Shown piece after piece: positions 12,130 through 25,300 of a stretch of 64,000 bases of DNA. Each line of letters starts with the position of its first letter. Positions within the stretch are counted from its first letter, which is position 1. Made by a program: the position numbers and the translations under genes. The stretch lies in the NCBI GenBank assembly GCA_951213105.1, contig OX578146.1, positions 50,003,275-50,067,274 on the forward strand, written 5' to 3'. The stretch comes from Amaurobius ferox (taxonomy: Eukaryota; Arthropoda; Arachnida; Araneae; Amaurobiidae). The notes below the pieces were generated by a model. The model worked only from the letters and a program-made list of their open reading frames with translations, had not been told where the DNA came from and did no database searches.

Positions 12130-12660
12130 TATTTGAATAATATTTATTGAACGCCAAAATATGAAGCATTGGTAGCTCTGTGTAAGTTTGGGATAGGACG
12201 ATACAAAAACATCATTAAGTAGAAGGATAGCACGATCTGAAAAATTATGGTCCGCTCTGTCTGTCTTCTTTTAAAAGCTCTGCTACGAGCATGCGTGTGG
12301 TAAAGATTAGCCAACTGGACTTGGTTCATTTTGCCCTGAAACATCTGCATCTCCGATGACTTGCCTACTCAGATTTCCACCTTGCTACAAACTCGAAGTT
12401 CCCCTCAACCTCGAGAGGATGTTGAGGGTTGGTGTGAGTTGGGTGGTAGCCTGGCATTCTAGATTTTGGAGATATTAGCATAAACAATGAAACAGGTGCT
12501 TTAGAAGAATGAACAGTTAAGTAGTAAAAAGGGATTTACAGTTGTTTAAAAAAGATATTGTAAAAGGTCATGAGCATGGGTTTTGCCTTCTTAATTTTAC
12601 TGAAGAACCGGCGGGCGGCAGCCAATGCAATCAATCACTGAAAGCCGGAAGAGGTGTAAT
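12130..12660. repeat. Dispersed repeat, diverged
   Basis: The segment with tactcagatttccaccttgc, gaggatgttgagggttgg and then aatgaacagttaagtag / aatcaatcactgaaag recurs in diverged form. The first part recurs at 13360-13445 and the second at 15040-15250. No ends or coding frame are visible, so the class is unknown. Confidence 0.45.
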
Positions 12661-13992
12661 ATGGTATATAGAATGACTTTGGTGTAAAATATTACAGAAG
12701 CATCATCCAGTGGAATGGCGTCACGACCCGGCGAATGGTGCACCAAAAACTCATATTTTATAGTCTTGCTACGTGCTTGCGTATCATAAAAAATTAATCA
12801 AATGAACTTTAAAATAAATAAAATTCTCAACTGATTGTTACTCACCACCTGTGTGAACTGTTAGGCCCGCCATAGACATATAATTCGCCCCCCCCCCCCA
12901 GATAGAATTGACAGATCAAACTATGACAATTATGCCTGTTTGTCTCCGCTTCACACACACACGCACAGATCGGACTGTTGGTTCATCATCTCCAGTCTGT
13001 CTTGGAATATTGTGCGTGGACAAACGATGTTGACAAACGCTTTTAAACTTATGGACTGAAGACTCAGCCGAAAGTCCACATCATACACGCCAGTTTGACC
13101 GCAGCATCAGCGGCTGTCAGAACTGCGGAAATTCCCTCTGTCCAACAATCCAAACGACCTATCAGCATGCCAACTCACACACATCAGTTCGGCCTTTCAA
13201 GCTTGGACTATTGAGACTGATCGGAAGTCCAAACTGTATTTGTATGGCTGGTCTTAAACGCCAGTTGAGCATTTTCTTGCTCTTGTGCGACGTCCTGTTT
13301 CAAAAAGCAGCAGTCTCTTCTCTGAAATGGGCTTTCACTAAATCACTCGAATTTACGATGACTTATTTGTTTACTCAGATTTTCACCTTACTGCAAATTC
13401 GCCTCCATCTCAAAAGGATGTTGTGGATTGGTTGGTTCGTGTAAGCTGAGGTAAAGATGCAGATTAAGAATTTTAGTTATTGACCACTGGCCAGTAGGTC
13501 CAAAAAAGTCACCGGACAAAAAATATTTTCACTGGCAAAATAATTTTGTCATGAATTTAGCCTTTTCTGTTTCTTATTGAGATGTATAAAGTGTACATAT
13601 GTTATGCCAAATACTGAAACATTAAAAGTCATTTACTGTAAGCATATATTTAAAATTTATTATTATATGTGTGTAATTATCTGTGATTAAAAATAAAATG
13701 TTATTTTTCATCTTTACGTATAATAAAGCTTCCGATCTTGAATTCTAATTGTGGGCTTCTTATAAAACCGTGTTTAATTTTGGTTGAGGCATATTAAAAT
13801 TGCACATTGAAATATTCTAATTTCAGATTCAAGATTAGATCTATTAAGTAGATTTCTATTTTTAAACTCTCCTTTTTTTTGTTCATTTCCTGTTTTACAA
13901 TGTGCTACATTTTATATTCGGCTATTTCCCGTTTAATACTATTTATAGTTGGCGACTTATTTGGTTTCGCTAGCAGAGTACAAAAAAAAAAA
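12661..13992. other. Mostly unassigned stretch with second copy of the dispersed repeat
   Basis: 13360-13445 repeats part of 12340-12440. The plus-strand text around 12970-13200 stays partly open in one frame (HHLQSVLEYCAWTNDVDK) but has stops and no recognised domain. A C-run lies at 12889-12899. 13500-13990 is plain AT-rich DNA. Confidence 0.3.
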
Positions 13993-14950
13993 TCTGATGT
14001 GGGCAGCACATGATTTTCCTTATATAATGCTATGAATTTACTACTTTTACAGTAAAAAAAAATAGGCTATTCTTATAGTAGATACATATATACTTTCCAA
14101 GATATTGAATTTTTATCAATTAGTCGTCATTTTCATTGATTTAGCGTCATTTTTATCCATTTGGCGAGACTTTCGTTAATTTGGCAACATTTAAAAAAGT
14201 CGCCAAGTTGGCGACATTCCACCAAATTAGTCGCTAAATCTCGCCAAGCGTTATAGACGGAGAAGTAAGTTATTCTTACATCAGATGAATGAATATTGGC
14301 GTTCAAATGCAAAAGTATTACTCAAAGTATCTTTTCTTATAAATGGAACAAGTTAGATCCATGAGAATGATGTCACCAAATTTATGGCATGATATTACAT
14401 ATGAAAAGTAAACATGTTTTTCAACAGTTATTATTTTTTTTTAATTCATGGAATTTTTGATATATTTATTTGAAAAATGGGCAATACCTCGAGAATCCAT
14501 GCCAGCGTTCTAAAGTTTATGTCAATCGTTTTCTAAGGAAAATTACATAAGAAATGTCTATTTGCGTAACTTTATTAAAGGTTTTGATTTTTTGATGATT
14601 TTTTCAAAATTTCACTCGAAAATTTAGCGGGGTTCGGAACATTCAATTGTCTTTAAAAACAATAGGCTCCCAGTATTCATGAATTGTAATTTCTGTACCG
14701 AATTTCATTTGAATCGCTCCATTCGTTCGTGAGACATCGTCTCCACAGACTCACTGACACACACACGCACACACACATACTTTCACACACACATACCTTC
14801 ACACACACACACACACACAGACATAACCTCAAAAATGTTCGATTCGTGACCATGGATGTTTGAATCGTGCTCTCCCATCGAAAACTCGAATTCGAATTTT
14901 CAACCCCATCACAATACTTTCCTTATACGTTATTGTATATAAGGAAAGTA
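13993..14950 (-). mobile_element. HA-family element, complete
   Basis: Left end TCTGATGTGGGCAGCACATG, right end the palindrome CTTTCCTTATACGTTATTG...GGAAAGTA (to 14950). It has the TTGGCGA/TCGCCAA module at 14155-14245 and a (CA)n-rich microsatellite at 14755-14820 directly behind gagacatcgtctccacagac. Of the copies seen it is the closest to an undamaged HA. Confidence 0.8.
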
Positions 14951-15399
14951 AAAAAGTTTGTCAAGTGATGCGCTTTACTTACCTGACATTTTTGAAAAGT
15001 TGCTTTCCTGTTAGCTAGTGCTAATCTGCAATTCTACTGGGTAATGGCATGACACTCCAGATTTGAATATACCAGCAAAAACAACGAAACATGCTCTCTA
15101 AAAGAATGAACAATTAAAAATTAAAAGAGATTTACAGCAGTTTAAAAACGATATAATGACAGGTCGCGAGGATGGGTTGTTTCGCTTTCTTCATTTCGCT
15201 GAAAATACGGCATGGTGTAGTTAGTCACCACAATCAATCATTGAAAGTGAATCTAATATAGTTCTAATACAGTCTAATACAGTGAATCTAATACGGAAGC
15301 GATCTAATACAGTTATTTTAAACCCAAATTGCAGGCTTTTAAATATGAACACAGAAATGGTGGAGATGACATGAATGCACTGTTTAGAAAATATAAAAA

Positions 15400-16544
15400 T
15401 CTGATGTGAGCAGCATATGACTTTCCCTGCAGATTCAAATTCATTTTGTAATTTTTTGTTTCATTATGCATTAAATGGAGTTTAATTGCAGAAAATAATA
15501 TGGATAATTTTCTGATATTATATCCAATTCTTATTTTTATTGAATCTTCCTTTCGTTTGGCAACTTAATTCACTTTAAATTCTTCAGGTCCTTAAAATTC
15601 CAAAAACTACAATATCTCGAGAACGGTTTATCCTACAGTCATGGGGTCAGATTTATTCGCTTGGTCGTAAAATTTTACATGTAGAACAAGTACTTAATTA
15701 ATATATTTCATCAATTTTAGTCATTTATTTCAGAGTTTCACTATCTTGCATCTGTAGTATTTTATTTTTGATCGAATATATTAGATTCGCTGGTCATTTC
15801 GCAAAAAAAAGCAAATTTCCTTTTTTCCGAATCGTACCAAAATCTAACCAGCATTCCAATATCCTACGAACAACTTATCTACCAAATTTTGTGTAATTTG
15901 ATCAATTAGATTGTCAGCTAGAGTGGATACATACAATTTTAACGGCCATTTCGCAATAAAGGCAGGTTCATTTATCCCGAATCGTACCAAAATCAAATCA
16001 GCACCAGGGTCGCCCACCAAAGATCTACCAAACCTATCTACCAAATTTTATGAAATTTAGTCGATTAGTTGAGTTAGAGTGGATATATACAATTTTTGAG
16101 TGCCATTTCATAAAATAATGCAGGTTCTTCTTTTTCGAATCATATCACAATCTAATCAGCATCAGGGTGACCTACAAGTGACTTACCAAATTTTGTAAAA
16201 TTTGATCAATTAGTTTTCGAATTAGAGTGGATACAGGTAATTTTTGCTTTCCATTTCGCAAAAATAGTCAGGCTGTTTTATTCCAAATTGTACCAAAACC
16301 TAATCAGCACCAGGTTCATATACAAGTGACTTATCTACCAAATTTTATGAAAATCGATCCATTAGATTTTGAGTTAGAATGGATACATACATTGCACAAA
16401 CAGACACACAGACGTCATGCTAAAAATAGCTTTTTCGTATTTTAGAGATCTCGAAACGTGTAGATCCATCGAGAACTGGTGTTGTGATTTTCGGCATGAT
16501 TCCAATACTTTCCCTATACATTGCCATGTATTGCAGGGAAAGTA
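15400..16544 (-). mobile_element. HB-family element with four internal modules
   Basis: Left end TCTGATGTGAGCAGCATATG, right end the palindrome CTTTCCCTATACATTGCCAT...AGGGAAAGTA. The core is a tandem array of about 150-bp modules. The anchor atcgtaccaa (or a variant) is at 15831, 15981, 16139 and 16288. Other HB copies have one or two modules. A short CAGACACA tract is at 16400-16411. Confidence 0.8.
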
Positions 16545-16646
16545 CAATAATGAAAATATAAAAATAAAAAGTGAAAAACTTAACGTTTCATTTGAAGAAG
16601 ATGAGGCAAATACATTAGTTCTCACAAAAGAAACATTACAAAAAAA

Positions 16647-17730
16647 TCTAATGTGGGCAGAACAGGAATTTCCCTATATAATGGAATGAATTTACTTCTT
16701 TCTTTATGAAAAAAAAGTTATGTATAATATTCACGGCACAATGCTTTTAATGTACATTTGACGCTTTTCTAGATGACAGCATGTAAAACTATTTCGAAAA
16801 ACCCAATTAACTTATATTTCACGCATCTCTAAATTGACAATTATCAATATTGATAGCATCCGCTGTAAGCGATATAGTCCATATTTAAAAATATTTTGCT
16901 AATTAATTCATCAATTTTGGGTCATTTTCACTAACTAAGCGTCATTTTTGCATTTTTAACAATATTGTCGTGAATTTGGGATCAAAATATCACCAAGTTG
17001 GGGGATATTTCCCTAAATTAGTCACCAAGTTCGTCATATTTATCGCCAAAACAAATTAAGAACAGAGCATTTCTTATATATAACTGATTGTTGGAGAACT
17101 GTTAGCTGTTAAATATAGAACTATTACACAAAGTAATCTTCTCTATCGTGATTGGAACAAACTAGATTCCCGAGAATAATGTTTACAAATTTATCGCTTA
17201 ATATTACATATGAAAAGTGAACATATTTCAGAATAGTTATTATATCTTTTAATTTTATGTGGTTTTTTGAAAAAATTATTTGGAAAAAGTGCACTATCTC
17301 TAGTCCACAATTCGTGCTAGCGTTCTAAAATTTGTGTCAATAGTTTTCTAATGAAAAATTACATAACAAATTATTATTTACGTAACATTGTTGAAAGTTC
17401 TTATTTTTTGATGATTTTTTCCAAATTTCATTCAAAAATTTGGGGTCTTCCGAACATTCGATTGCGTTTAAAATCAATAGGCTTCCAGTATTCACCGATT
17501 GTAACTTATGTACCAAATTTCGTTCAAAACGCTCTATTCGTTCATGAGTTATCATCTCCACAGTCTCACAGACACACACACACACATAGGCACATAACCT
17601 CAAAAACGAGTTCAGGGATGCTTGGAACGTGCTTTTCCGTCGAAAACTCGATTTCGAATTTTCAATTACGTCACAATATTTTCCCTATACACTCTAATAT
17701 GTATATAGGCATATAGTGAGATAAAAAGTA
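16647..17730 (-). mobile_element. HA-family element, diverged
   Basis: Left end TCTAATGTGGGCAGAACAGG and HA body text in the same order as at 13993-14950: the GCGA module at 16920-17050, cgttctaaaatttgtgtcaa, the ctccacagtctcacagacac tract. The right palindrome is decayed (TTTTCCCTATACACTC...GTAAAA). It lies only 100 bp from the HB copy. Confidence 0.7.
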
Positions 17731-17857
17731 AAATTAATAATACTCGTAGGCAGTGGCATCCCCATAAGGGTAGTTTTAGGGGTCACAACCCTCCCCCATA
17801 GACCCATTCTGCTTCAGTATTAAAATCGTACATAGTAGACACTAGTTTGCACCGTTT

Positions 17858-18125
17858 GGGATGCAAAAGCCTAATGGTTAGTGAGCGGGGATTGCATTCG
17901 GACGACCCAAGTTCGATTCCCGTCTCTGCCCAAACTGTCGCCATGTTCAAGCGGCATGTTAAACATGTAGGTCCGTAAGTCCGTTCGAGAAGTTGGTGGT
18001 AGGAGAAAGATCATACGGTCACTATGAATGCCTTCCCCACTGGGTTTCAGTCTAAATTGGGTGGCATTTCCTTGCTGTTCAAACAGATACCTTACACTTT
18101 CGGGTAGGTCGGACGGTCTGGGGCA
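17858..18125 (+). mobile_element. SINE-1 (tRNA-derived), full length
   Basis: The tRNA-like head contains an A-box-like AGCCTAATGGTTAGTGAG and a B-box AGTTCGATTCC. The body shared with the copies at 19423, 44173 and 44584 follows: catgttaaacatgtaggtcc, gtaagtccgttcgag, aaattgggtggcattt, ggtaggtcggacggtctggg. The usual (CAA)n tail is lacking; it ends in aaagaaggagaag. Transcription would be by RNA polymerase III, and mobility would need a LINE reverse transcriptase not present here. Confidence 0.75.
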
Positions 18126-19422
18126 AAGAAGGAGAAGAAATCCCTAACACCACTGCACTAACCTGAAGAGTTAATTGCAAGCTCTTATAGCTGAATTGAG
18201 TTTGTACTGTTCCTTTAAAAAACTTTTTCAGCTAAACCTCCTTAACGAAAACAAACACTTCCGAATAGCCACCTCAAACTTATGAACATCATAATATTCT
18301 CCTTCTTTTTGCACATTATTTGATATTCACTAAGTTCACCAGAAAGGAAGATTTTTTAATAGCCATTTTCTTCATTTTCGTTGTCGTGAAAATGTTCCAG
18401 TGTAAATAGAAGCATGTCATGCCTATAGTATAGAAAAAGGAAGAGGGCATAAGGTCATGTGCCATTGACCAAAGAGGTAGACGCTTTATATAGAATAGTA
18501 TATTTTTCCAAAAAACTTCATTCCGGTTTCAAAGGTAGTATAAAACAACCTTCTTATTCAGGACAAGAAGCGCGGCCTCGCTTTTTACTTCTGATCTGAA
18601 ACTTATAGGTCTTGTCGCACTTCTTGAAGAGGAAGGCTGTTTCTAGCTTTTAAAACCAGATGACTAGTTAATTTTTGTATCTATGCTGTATATTTCGACG
18701 TTTTATTTTTGTGTTATTATTGCAGCAGTTTTTGAGCTTTTATTTGATCACATGGCTTTTTACGTTTTCATGGATTTTTATATAAAAGATGTTTTAAATG
18801 TGTTAAAAACAAACCGATCTTCAATATCAGGTCTTGTGTGTAAAAGTACCACCAAAGTTTATTTATAACCAGCCAATGACTACAGTTATGCTGAGTCCAG
18901 TTGAAAGTTGAAACAGTTGCCATTGAATAAACACGCCATCTATGATTTTTCTGCTTTGAAACTCCTGCAACTGATACTTTGCTTTCTTCGTCATAAATAT
19001 TGATCAGTACAGGCTTTTCAAGATTATTTTTCTTTGCACACTTATTCAAGAAGAACCCGTGAAGTCCAAACTAATATAAAGATACCGGAAAAGTCTTCTA
19101 AATTTTTATGGCTCCACAAAACATCATTGTTCCACTCCAAAATTATATAAAAAACTTCCTCTAAAATTGCTAGTGTTTTAAAAAGTAAATATAAAAAACT
19201 TCGTTTTTTGGGTAAGATCTGATATTTAAAACTAGCTATGAGCAGTATCACGTATTAAAAATCGAAGCTGCATATTGGGCTATTTTTAATTAACTATCTT
19301 ACAATAATGGGATTATATAAAAGAGAGAGGAGATTTTTCGAGTGTCACACAATAAAATGCTAGTTCTAATTTTCGAGAATCCTCCAAATTTTAATAGATT
19401 TAAGTTTTCCGCTGGACTAAGC
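18126..19422. other. Unassigned stretch
   Basis: Two overlapping frames (plus 18683-18868; minus 18768-19049) and one minus frame at 19042-19251 are the longest openings. None shows a domain or signal that I recognise. It could be intronic or intergenic DNA. Confidence 0.3.
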
Positions 19423-19712
19423 CGTTGTTGTTGTTGAGACCCAGACCGTCCGACCTACCAGAAAGGTGTAAGGTAACTGTCTGGACTGTCGTGAAGAGCC
19501 ACCCAATTTAGACCGGAACCCAATGAAGGAGGCATCCACAGGAACCGTACCCTCCTTCCCCTGCCACCAACCTCTTGGAAGGACTTGCGGACCCACATGT
19601 TTAACGTGATAGTACTCCGCGTGAACACGGCGGCAGTTTTGGTAACGGAGGGAATCGAACGCGGAGCTACCGAGTGCAATTCCCTCACGCTAACCACTGG
19701 GCTACCGCGCCC
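19423..19712 (-). mobile_element. SINE-1, full length, minus strand
   Basis: Read on the minus strand it starts GGGCGCGGTAGCCCAGTGG, where TAGCCCAGTGG is a good A-box. The B-box position is GTTCGATTCC. The body matches the other SINE-1 copies and it ends in a (CAA)n tail, which reads as gttgttgttgttg at 19423-19435. The flanks ggactaa and tgactaa are only a weak target duplication. Confidence 0.85.
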
Positions 19713-20156
19713 TGACTAAACTGTGTACCAACTTTCTTTAGGACGTAGGAAAGCATGTTAAAATGTTATCAAAGACGGTGAAACAGACCGACAGTCAATC
19801 ATCGGTCATGACGAATTCAATAAAAGATTTTTAAAATGTACCTTTTCTAAACAAAAAAGTTTTTATTTCCTCTACTCAAAACAGAGCGTGTGTCTTTAAA
19901 AAAGGAAAGCAAAAGAACGTGAACGTAAACAATAGAACGAGGAGCGAACCCCTTATTAATAAAAAAGGAATTTGGATTGAGAACGCGTCCATTTCTTTTT
20001 TTTTTTTTTTCTGATTTTGATTTTGGACTTATTATAAAAAACGTACCTTTTACTGTATATCACACAAACAGATAATTTTAATGTAAACAGATAATTTTAG
20101 AGAAAACTTAGTACCTCGGCCGAACTTCCTCAAACTAGTTATTTTTTTATATAAAA
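19713..20156. other. Unassigned stretch
   Basis: AT-rich, with a T-run at 19996-20010 and no frame or family that I recognise. Confidence 0.3.
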
Positions 20157-20213
20157 TTAAAAGCAGCATAAAATAAAAAAAACTGTTTGTTTTGTGTTTT
20201 ATGCTGCTTTTAA
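20157..20213. repeat. Perfect inverted repeat, 17-bp arms
   Basis: TTAAAAGCAGCATAAAA at 20157-20173 and its exact reverse complement at 20197-20213, separated by 23 bases. It lies next to two more fold-backs at 20347-20460. Confidence 0.85.
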
Positions 20214-20346
20214 CGAAGTTATTTTAATTTTACTCAAAATTCAAATCTGAGTGTCATCGCGAAGGACGTCTTTCTATAATTTCATATTTCGAAAGTTTTA
20301 GTGTAGAACACACACCTTCTTAAATGAACATTTTTGAAACATTTTC
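20214..20346 (-). repeat. Family F unit
   Basis: One F unit: aaattcaaatctgagtgtc, ataatttcatatttcgaaag, ttttagtgtagaacacac, ttaaatgaacatttttgaaa. It is the same strand sense as 258-1160 and is bordered on both sides by inverted repeats. Confidence 0.6.
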
Positions 20347-20400
20347 AACGACTTTTCTCAAGGGTTTAATCATTCGATTAAACCCTTGAGAAAAGTCGTT
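20347..20400. repeat. Perfect inverted repeat, 25-bp arms, 4-base loop
   Basis: Left arm 20347-20371 (AACGACTTTTCTCAAGG...) and exact inverse at 20376-20400, loop ATTC. A perfect arm with so short a loop suggests a recent local fold-back duplication. Confidence 0.95.
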
Positions 20401-20460
20401 TGAAATCTGAACTTAATCTTCTGGATTCAGTGGAATTCAGAAGATTAAGCCCAGATTTCA
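20401..20460. repeat. Inverted repeat, 23-bp arms, two mismatches
   Basis: Arms 20401-20423 and 20438-20460 (TGAAATCTG..CTTAATCTTCTG and inverse), differing at two central positions. It abuts the preceding palindrome without a spacer. Confidence 0.9.
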
Positions 20461-20629
20461 AAATGAAAAGGATAACGACCACGCAGATACTAATCTGGGT
20501 AAAAGTAGTAGTATCAAGAGGCTAATCTGAGGTAAAAATAGCAGGAGGTGGTCAGTCAGATTGTCAATTTCCCGCCAATCTGGCATTAGAAGGTGGAGAA
20601 TGCAGAGTCCTCTTCGACCATAAGATCTC

Positions 20630-20930
20630 GCAATTTCGTCCCAGTAACTGAACGGTAGAGCGTCGTCCAGTTCGGAGATCCGGGGTTCAATTCCCGGTTG
20701 GGGTAGCAAGGTTCTTTGCAATTCATAGAGAAGTATAAATATAATTCACAAAGAAGACTTGAAATATTCAACACCACACTTCTGCACAACCACGGTATAA
20801 AAAGATAAGAGTGACCTATTACTCTCATGATAATATCCCCCAAATCTCATCCTACCGAGACAGCCAGGCCCATGTTACCTCCATGCACCCCCGCCGCCAG
20901 ACCAATAAGGTGGAAGCCCTAAAAAAAAAA
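20630..20930 (+). mobile_element. SINE-3 (tRNA-derived)
   Basis: The head at 20640-20706 carries an A-box-like TAACTGAACGGTAGAGCG and a B-box GGTTCAATTCC inside a T-arm-like cggggttcaattcccgg. The body (gcaattcatagagaagtata, aataattcacaaag) is unlike SINE-1. The 3' limit near agaccaataaggtgg is a guess. Confidence 0.55.
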
Positions 20931-21229
20931 TTTACAGACGATACCTGAAGACAGGGTCAGGGCATTTTCGCGTTACACCTATGGCGTGATTTAAACTATC
21001 AGGTGAATTCAAAGTAGCAGGGGTGCAGCCATCATAAGGGGGCCGTGCATCTCGTCAACGATGTTCTGAGATCGTAATGTACTTGGTAGGATGTTTTTAA
21101 TTTTGTAGAGAAGTTTGTTTCGGTTTAGAATCAGTAGTAAAGACTCGGAAGATAAAGTAGACAGTGTCTGCCCAAATAATTTGCAATCAATTAACTTTTA
21201 TTTTAATTATATATTATTCAAATGTATAA

Positions 21230-21230
<1 letters not shown>
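20931..21230. other. Unassigned stretch
   Basis: Nothing recognised; no tail or target duplication that would close the SINE-3 copy. Confidence 0.25.
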
Positions 21231-22345
<1,115 letters not shown>

Positions 22346-25300
22346 TATTTGCAGGCATTGGCGTCTATGGACGCCAATGTCTGCAAAGGGGAATCGAACT
22401 GTTTGGGATAGGGTATATGTCAAATACCTGTCTTGAAAGGTTCTTCGCTTGGGACTGACACTGCCCCACCCGTAAGCAAAAGGTTAAGAACATTCCTAGG
22501 AACCCTGGTATATTCAGGAAGCAAACATAAAAAACTGAACCTCCGCGCGCTCCATCTTTTTATCAGTAGTCAAGCAGCTTATGAATCAAACTTAAAACCC
22601 TCAGCCATGATGATTTGCAAATTTTATCCTTAACCCTTCCGGAATTCAGTGACATTGATCCAGTATTCATATTTATTCACAATATTTAACATATATGCAA
22701 TTTTAAAATTTTTCACTGCTTGAGATCTGCACGGCCACAGACCGAATTTTGTTTGGAAATCTAATGTTGGGATACATCGGGATCCGTTTAAAAATAATTC
22801 AAAGCGGACCATGTTGACCAGTCCAGACGTATAGAATGTTTAAAAGATATATAAATGGATTTTAATAGAATTCAGTGATAGGATTTTGTAACTTTCAGCT
22901 GTCTTAAGAAATACTTGACTCTTTTAACATAACGAAAACGCGTTTGAAAAACGCATTTAAGTTTTTAACATATTTGAAAAACAAATCGGACAGCGTTCGA
23001 ACCGAGATTGGACTGGATCGATTAAAAGTTTAAAAATTTGACCTGCGCAGCTTTTCTAGAGTCCACAAACTCGAGTTTCGTTTCCCTTAGAAACGATAAT
23101 CGTTGAAACGAGATAGGAATCGTTGAAGTACGTTATACCGGAAACGTTTAGCGATTGAGGTCATTAAAAAAATGGCAAAATTATATGGCATATGTTTGAA
23201 CAAATTCACAGCCATGAATAAATGGCACGCAGTAGCAGTTAATCCGGGTTGTCAGTTTCATTCTTGTATTTCACCTTTAAATTTCGCTTTATTGTTCCAA
23301 ACACGAGGTTTAAAAACTTATAGATATTTAATTTTTTACACATATATTCGTTTGTGTTCTTTGAGACTTCACTATTAATTTTATATAATTACTTTTAGTT
23401 TCATTCTACTTCCATGTCTTGACGCATATCACCGTTGCAATCAACATTGTTAAGAATAGTGCAGCATTGCAATTTTAGATTCAACTGGGACAATTGAATT
23501 GAGTTGGTCATTTTTCACTTTTACGGACCCATATGGGCGCCCATAGAACTTTTTCAGGGGGGGGGGGGGGGCAAACCACTGACATCAGTGTAGCAAACTT
23601 AAGAATAAGATAATAAGATATACAACATCGACTAGCTTCATGCCCTCCTTTGTGACTATGAAAGTCCAGGGGTTGATAGGTACCTTATCCCTCTTGCCCT
23701 CCCTTACAGACGTCCGTGCCGACTCGATACTTTTTATATATCAGACTGTTAAGATAGCCTTCACCCGGTTCTCTGCCAGAACATCTAGGTAATTGCACTG
23801 TATACTTCTATTCCCAACCCAATCTTGTCATTTCTGTGTGGTAATCCTTTATTTGAACTTGGGTATATTGTGTACCCTCAAAATAATGATATGCCAAGCA
23901 ATTTAAAGATAATTGCCAAAAAAACTTGATGACTATAAGCATCCATTAACTCTGAACATATCTGTATACAAATGTAACAGTATGATTCACGAATGTTCCT
24001 ACTAATTAAGTGCTTACTTCAACATAAAATTACAACACCTCACGAAATCGAGAATCCTGTACCACTAGCTACCCAGCACCGACAACTACCCAATTCTAGC
24101 TCCAAAGTGTGCGTGATACACGAGAAGGGATTTAAGCTGCGATCCGTGTATACGTCTATGGCTGAAACTGGTTGGGCAAAGATGGACAACATCAAGAAAA
24201 ATTTCGGCACGAACAGAACGTTGAGTAATTAAATTTCCTCATGGCAAGACGCTCATCTGCATACAAGATTCCCTGTAGGCTGGTCTAGCCGGTTTGCACC
24301 AGAATGAGAAAGCTGGTTCAGCTGAAAGCGAAATGCTATTGGGCACAGTTTTTAGTCTTTATCTTCTCTGCTGCTTGTCTTTGCCGCGAAGAGAAGTGAG
24401 ACTCCAAATGCTAATGTTTCGAATAAGTGGACAGCTTGATGAATGAGGTATTGTGCTTCGCCAGGGAAACCGGGTTCTTTTTTACTAGGGATGACGTGCA
24501 ATTTGCGTTATACAAACATAAGTTGTACTGTTTTATTTGTAAGTCGACCTGTCAATCAAATTTCTTCAACAAACAGTTCTGTTGGCATGGATTTGTTGGA
24601 GTAATTTTCTGGAAGTACCAAAACCTACTTTTATTAGGCCGATAGTTTAAAACGTTTATTAATTAAAAGTCTTTCGGAGTAGATAGTGACATAGTGGTTA
24701 CTATACAATTCCATGATTTCTTTTTTTGCAAGTGCTAGAAAGTTCTTAGACATACATATAGTGGCGTACCTAGAATGGAGGCAAATTAGAGGTCCATTTG
24801 AGGGTCAAAAGTTAAGGCGTTTGCCTACATCGGTCTAAGAGTAACACAGCATGAACCCAGCCTGGATGCATTTCGTAATCTAATATTTTAGTACGACCCG
24901 GATTGAAAATATATACATCTCGACCAGCTATTTGCTTATTATTAATCATTATGACTAATTCATTATTTTTAATATTAACGATAATTAACTATATTTTTCA
25001 CTCCCCGTAAAAAAAAAAAATTGTACACTACTGCGCAGGCATTATTTTGTAGCTGCAGTTACGCGACAGCATGTTAATAGTGTGATTTGTGACATTTCAG
25101 ATACGTTAGATTACGTTGCTGTGAAATCATATACACATTGCATTGGAGTAAAAAATGTTTGAGTATTCTTTGTGACGTCACATTGTGATTTATTTTTAAT
25201 GTCACAGTGTCATATCTGCTACGTACAATGGCATGTCTGCAATGACATATCTGCAATGTATAACCTTCAACACAACGTTGCAGAAGCGTCAAATCAACGT

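Noticed and set aside
12960..13210. Plus-strand text with HHLQSVLEYCAWTNDVDK as a LINE reverse transcriptase remnant
   Set aside because: Stops and no aligned catalytic motif; similarity to the LINE thumb region is too loose.
20640..20706. Genuine tRNA gene
   Set aside because: The cloverleaf is incomplete and a SINE-like body follows; treated as a SINE head.
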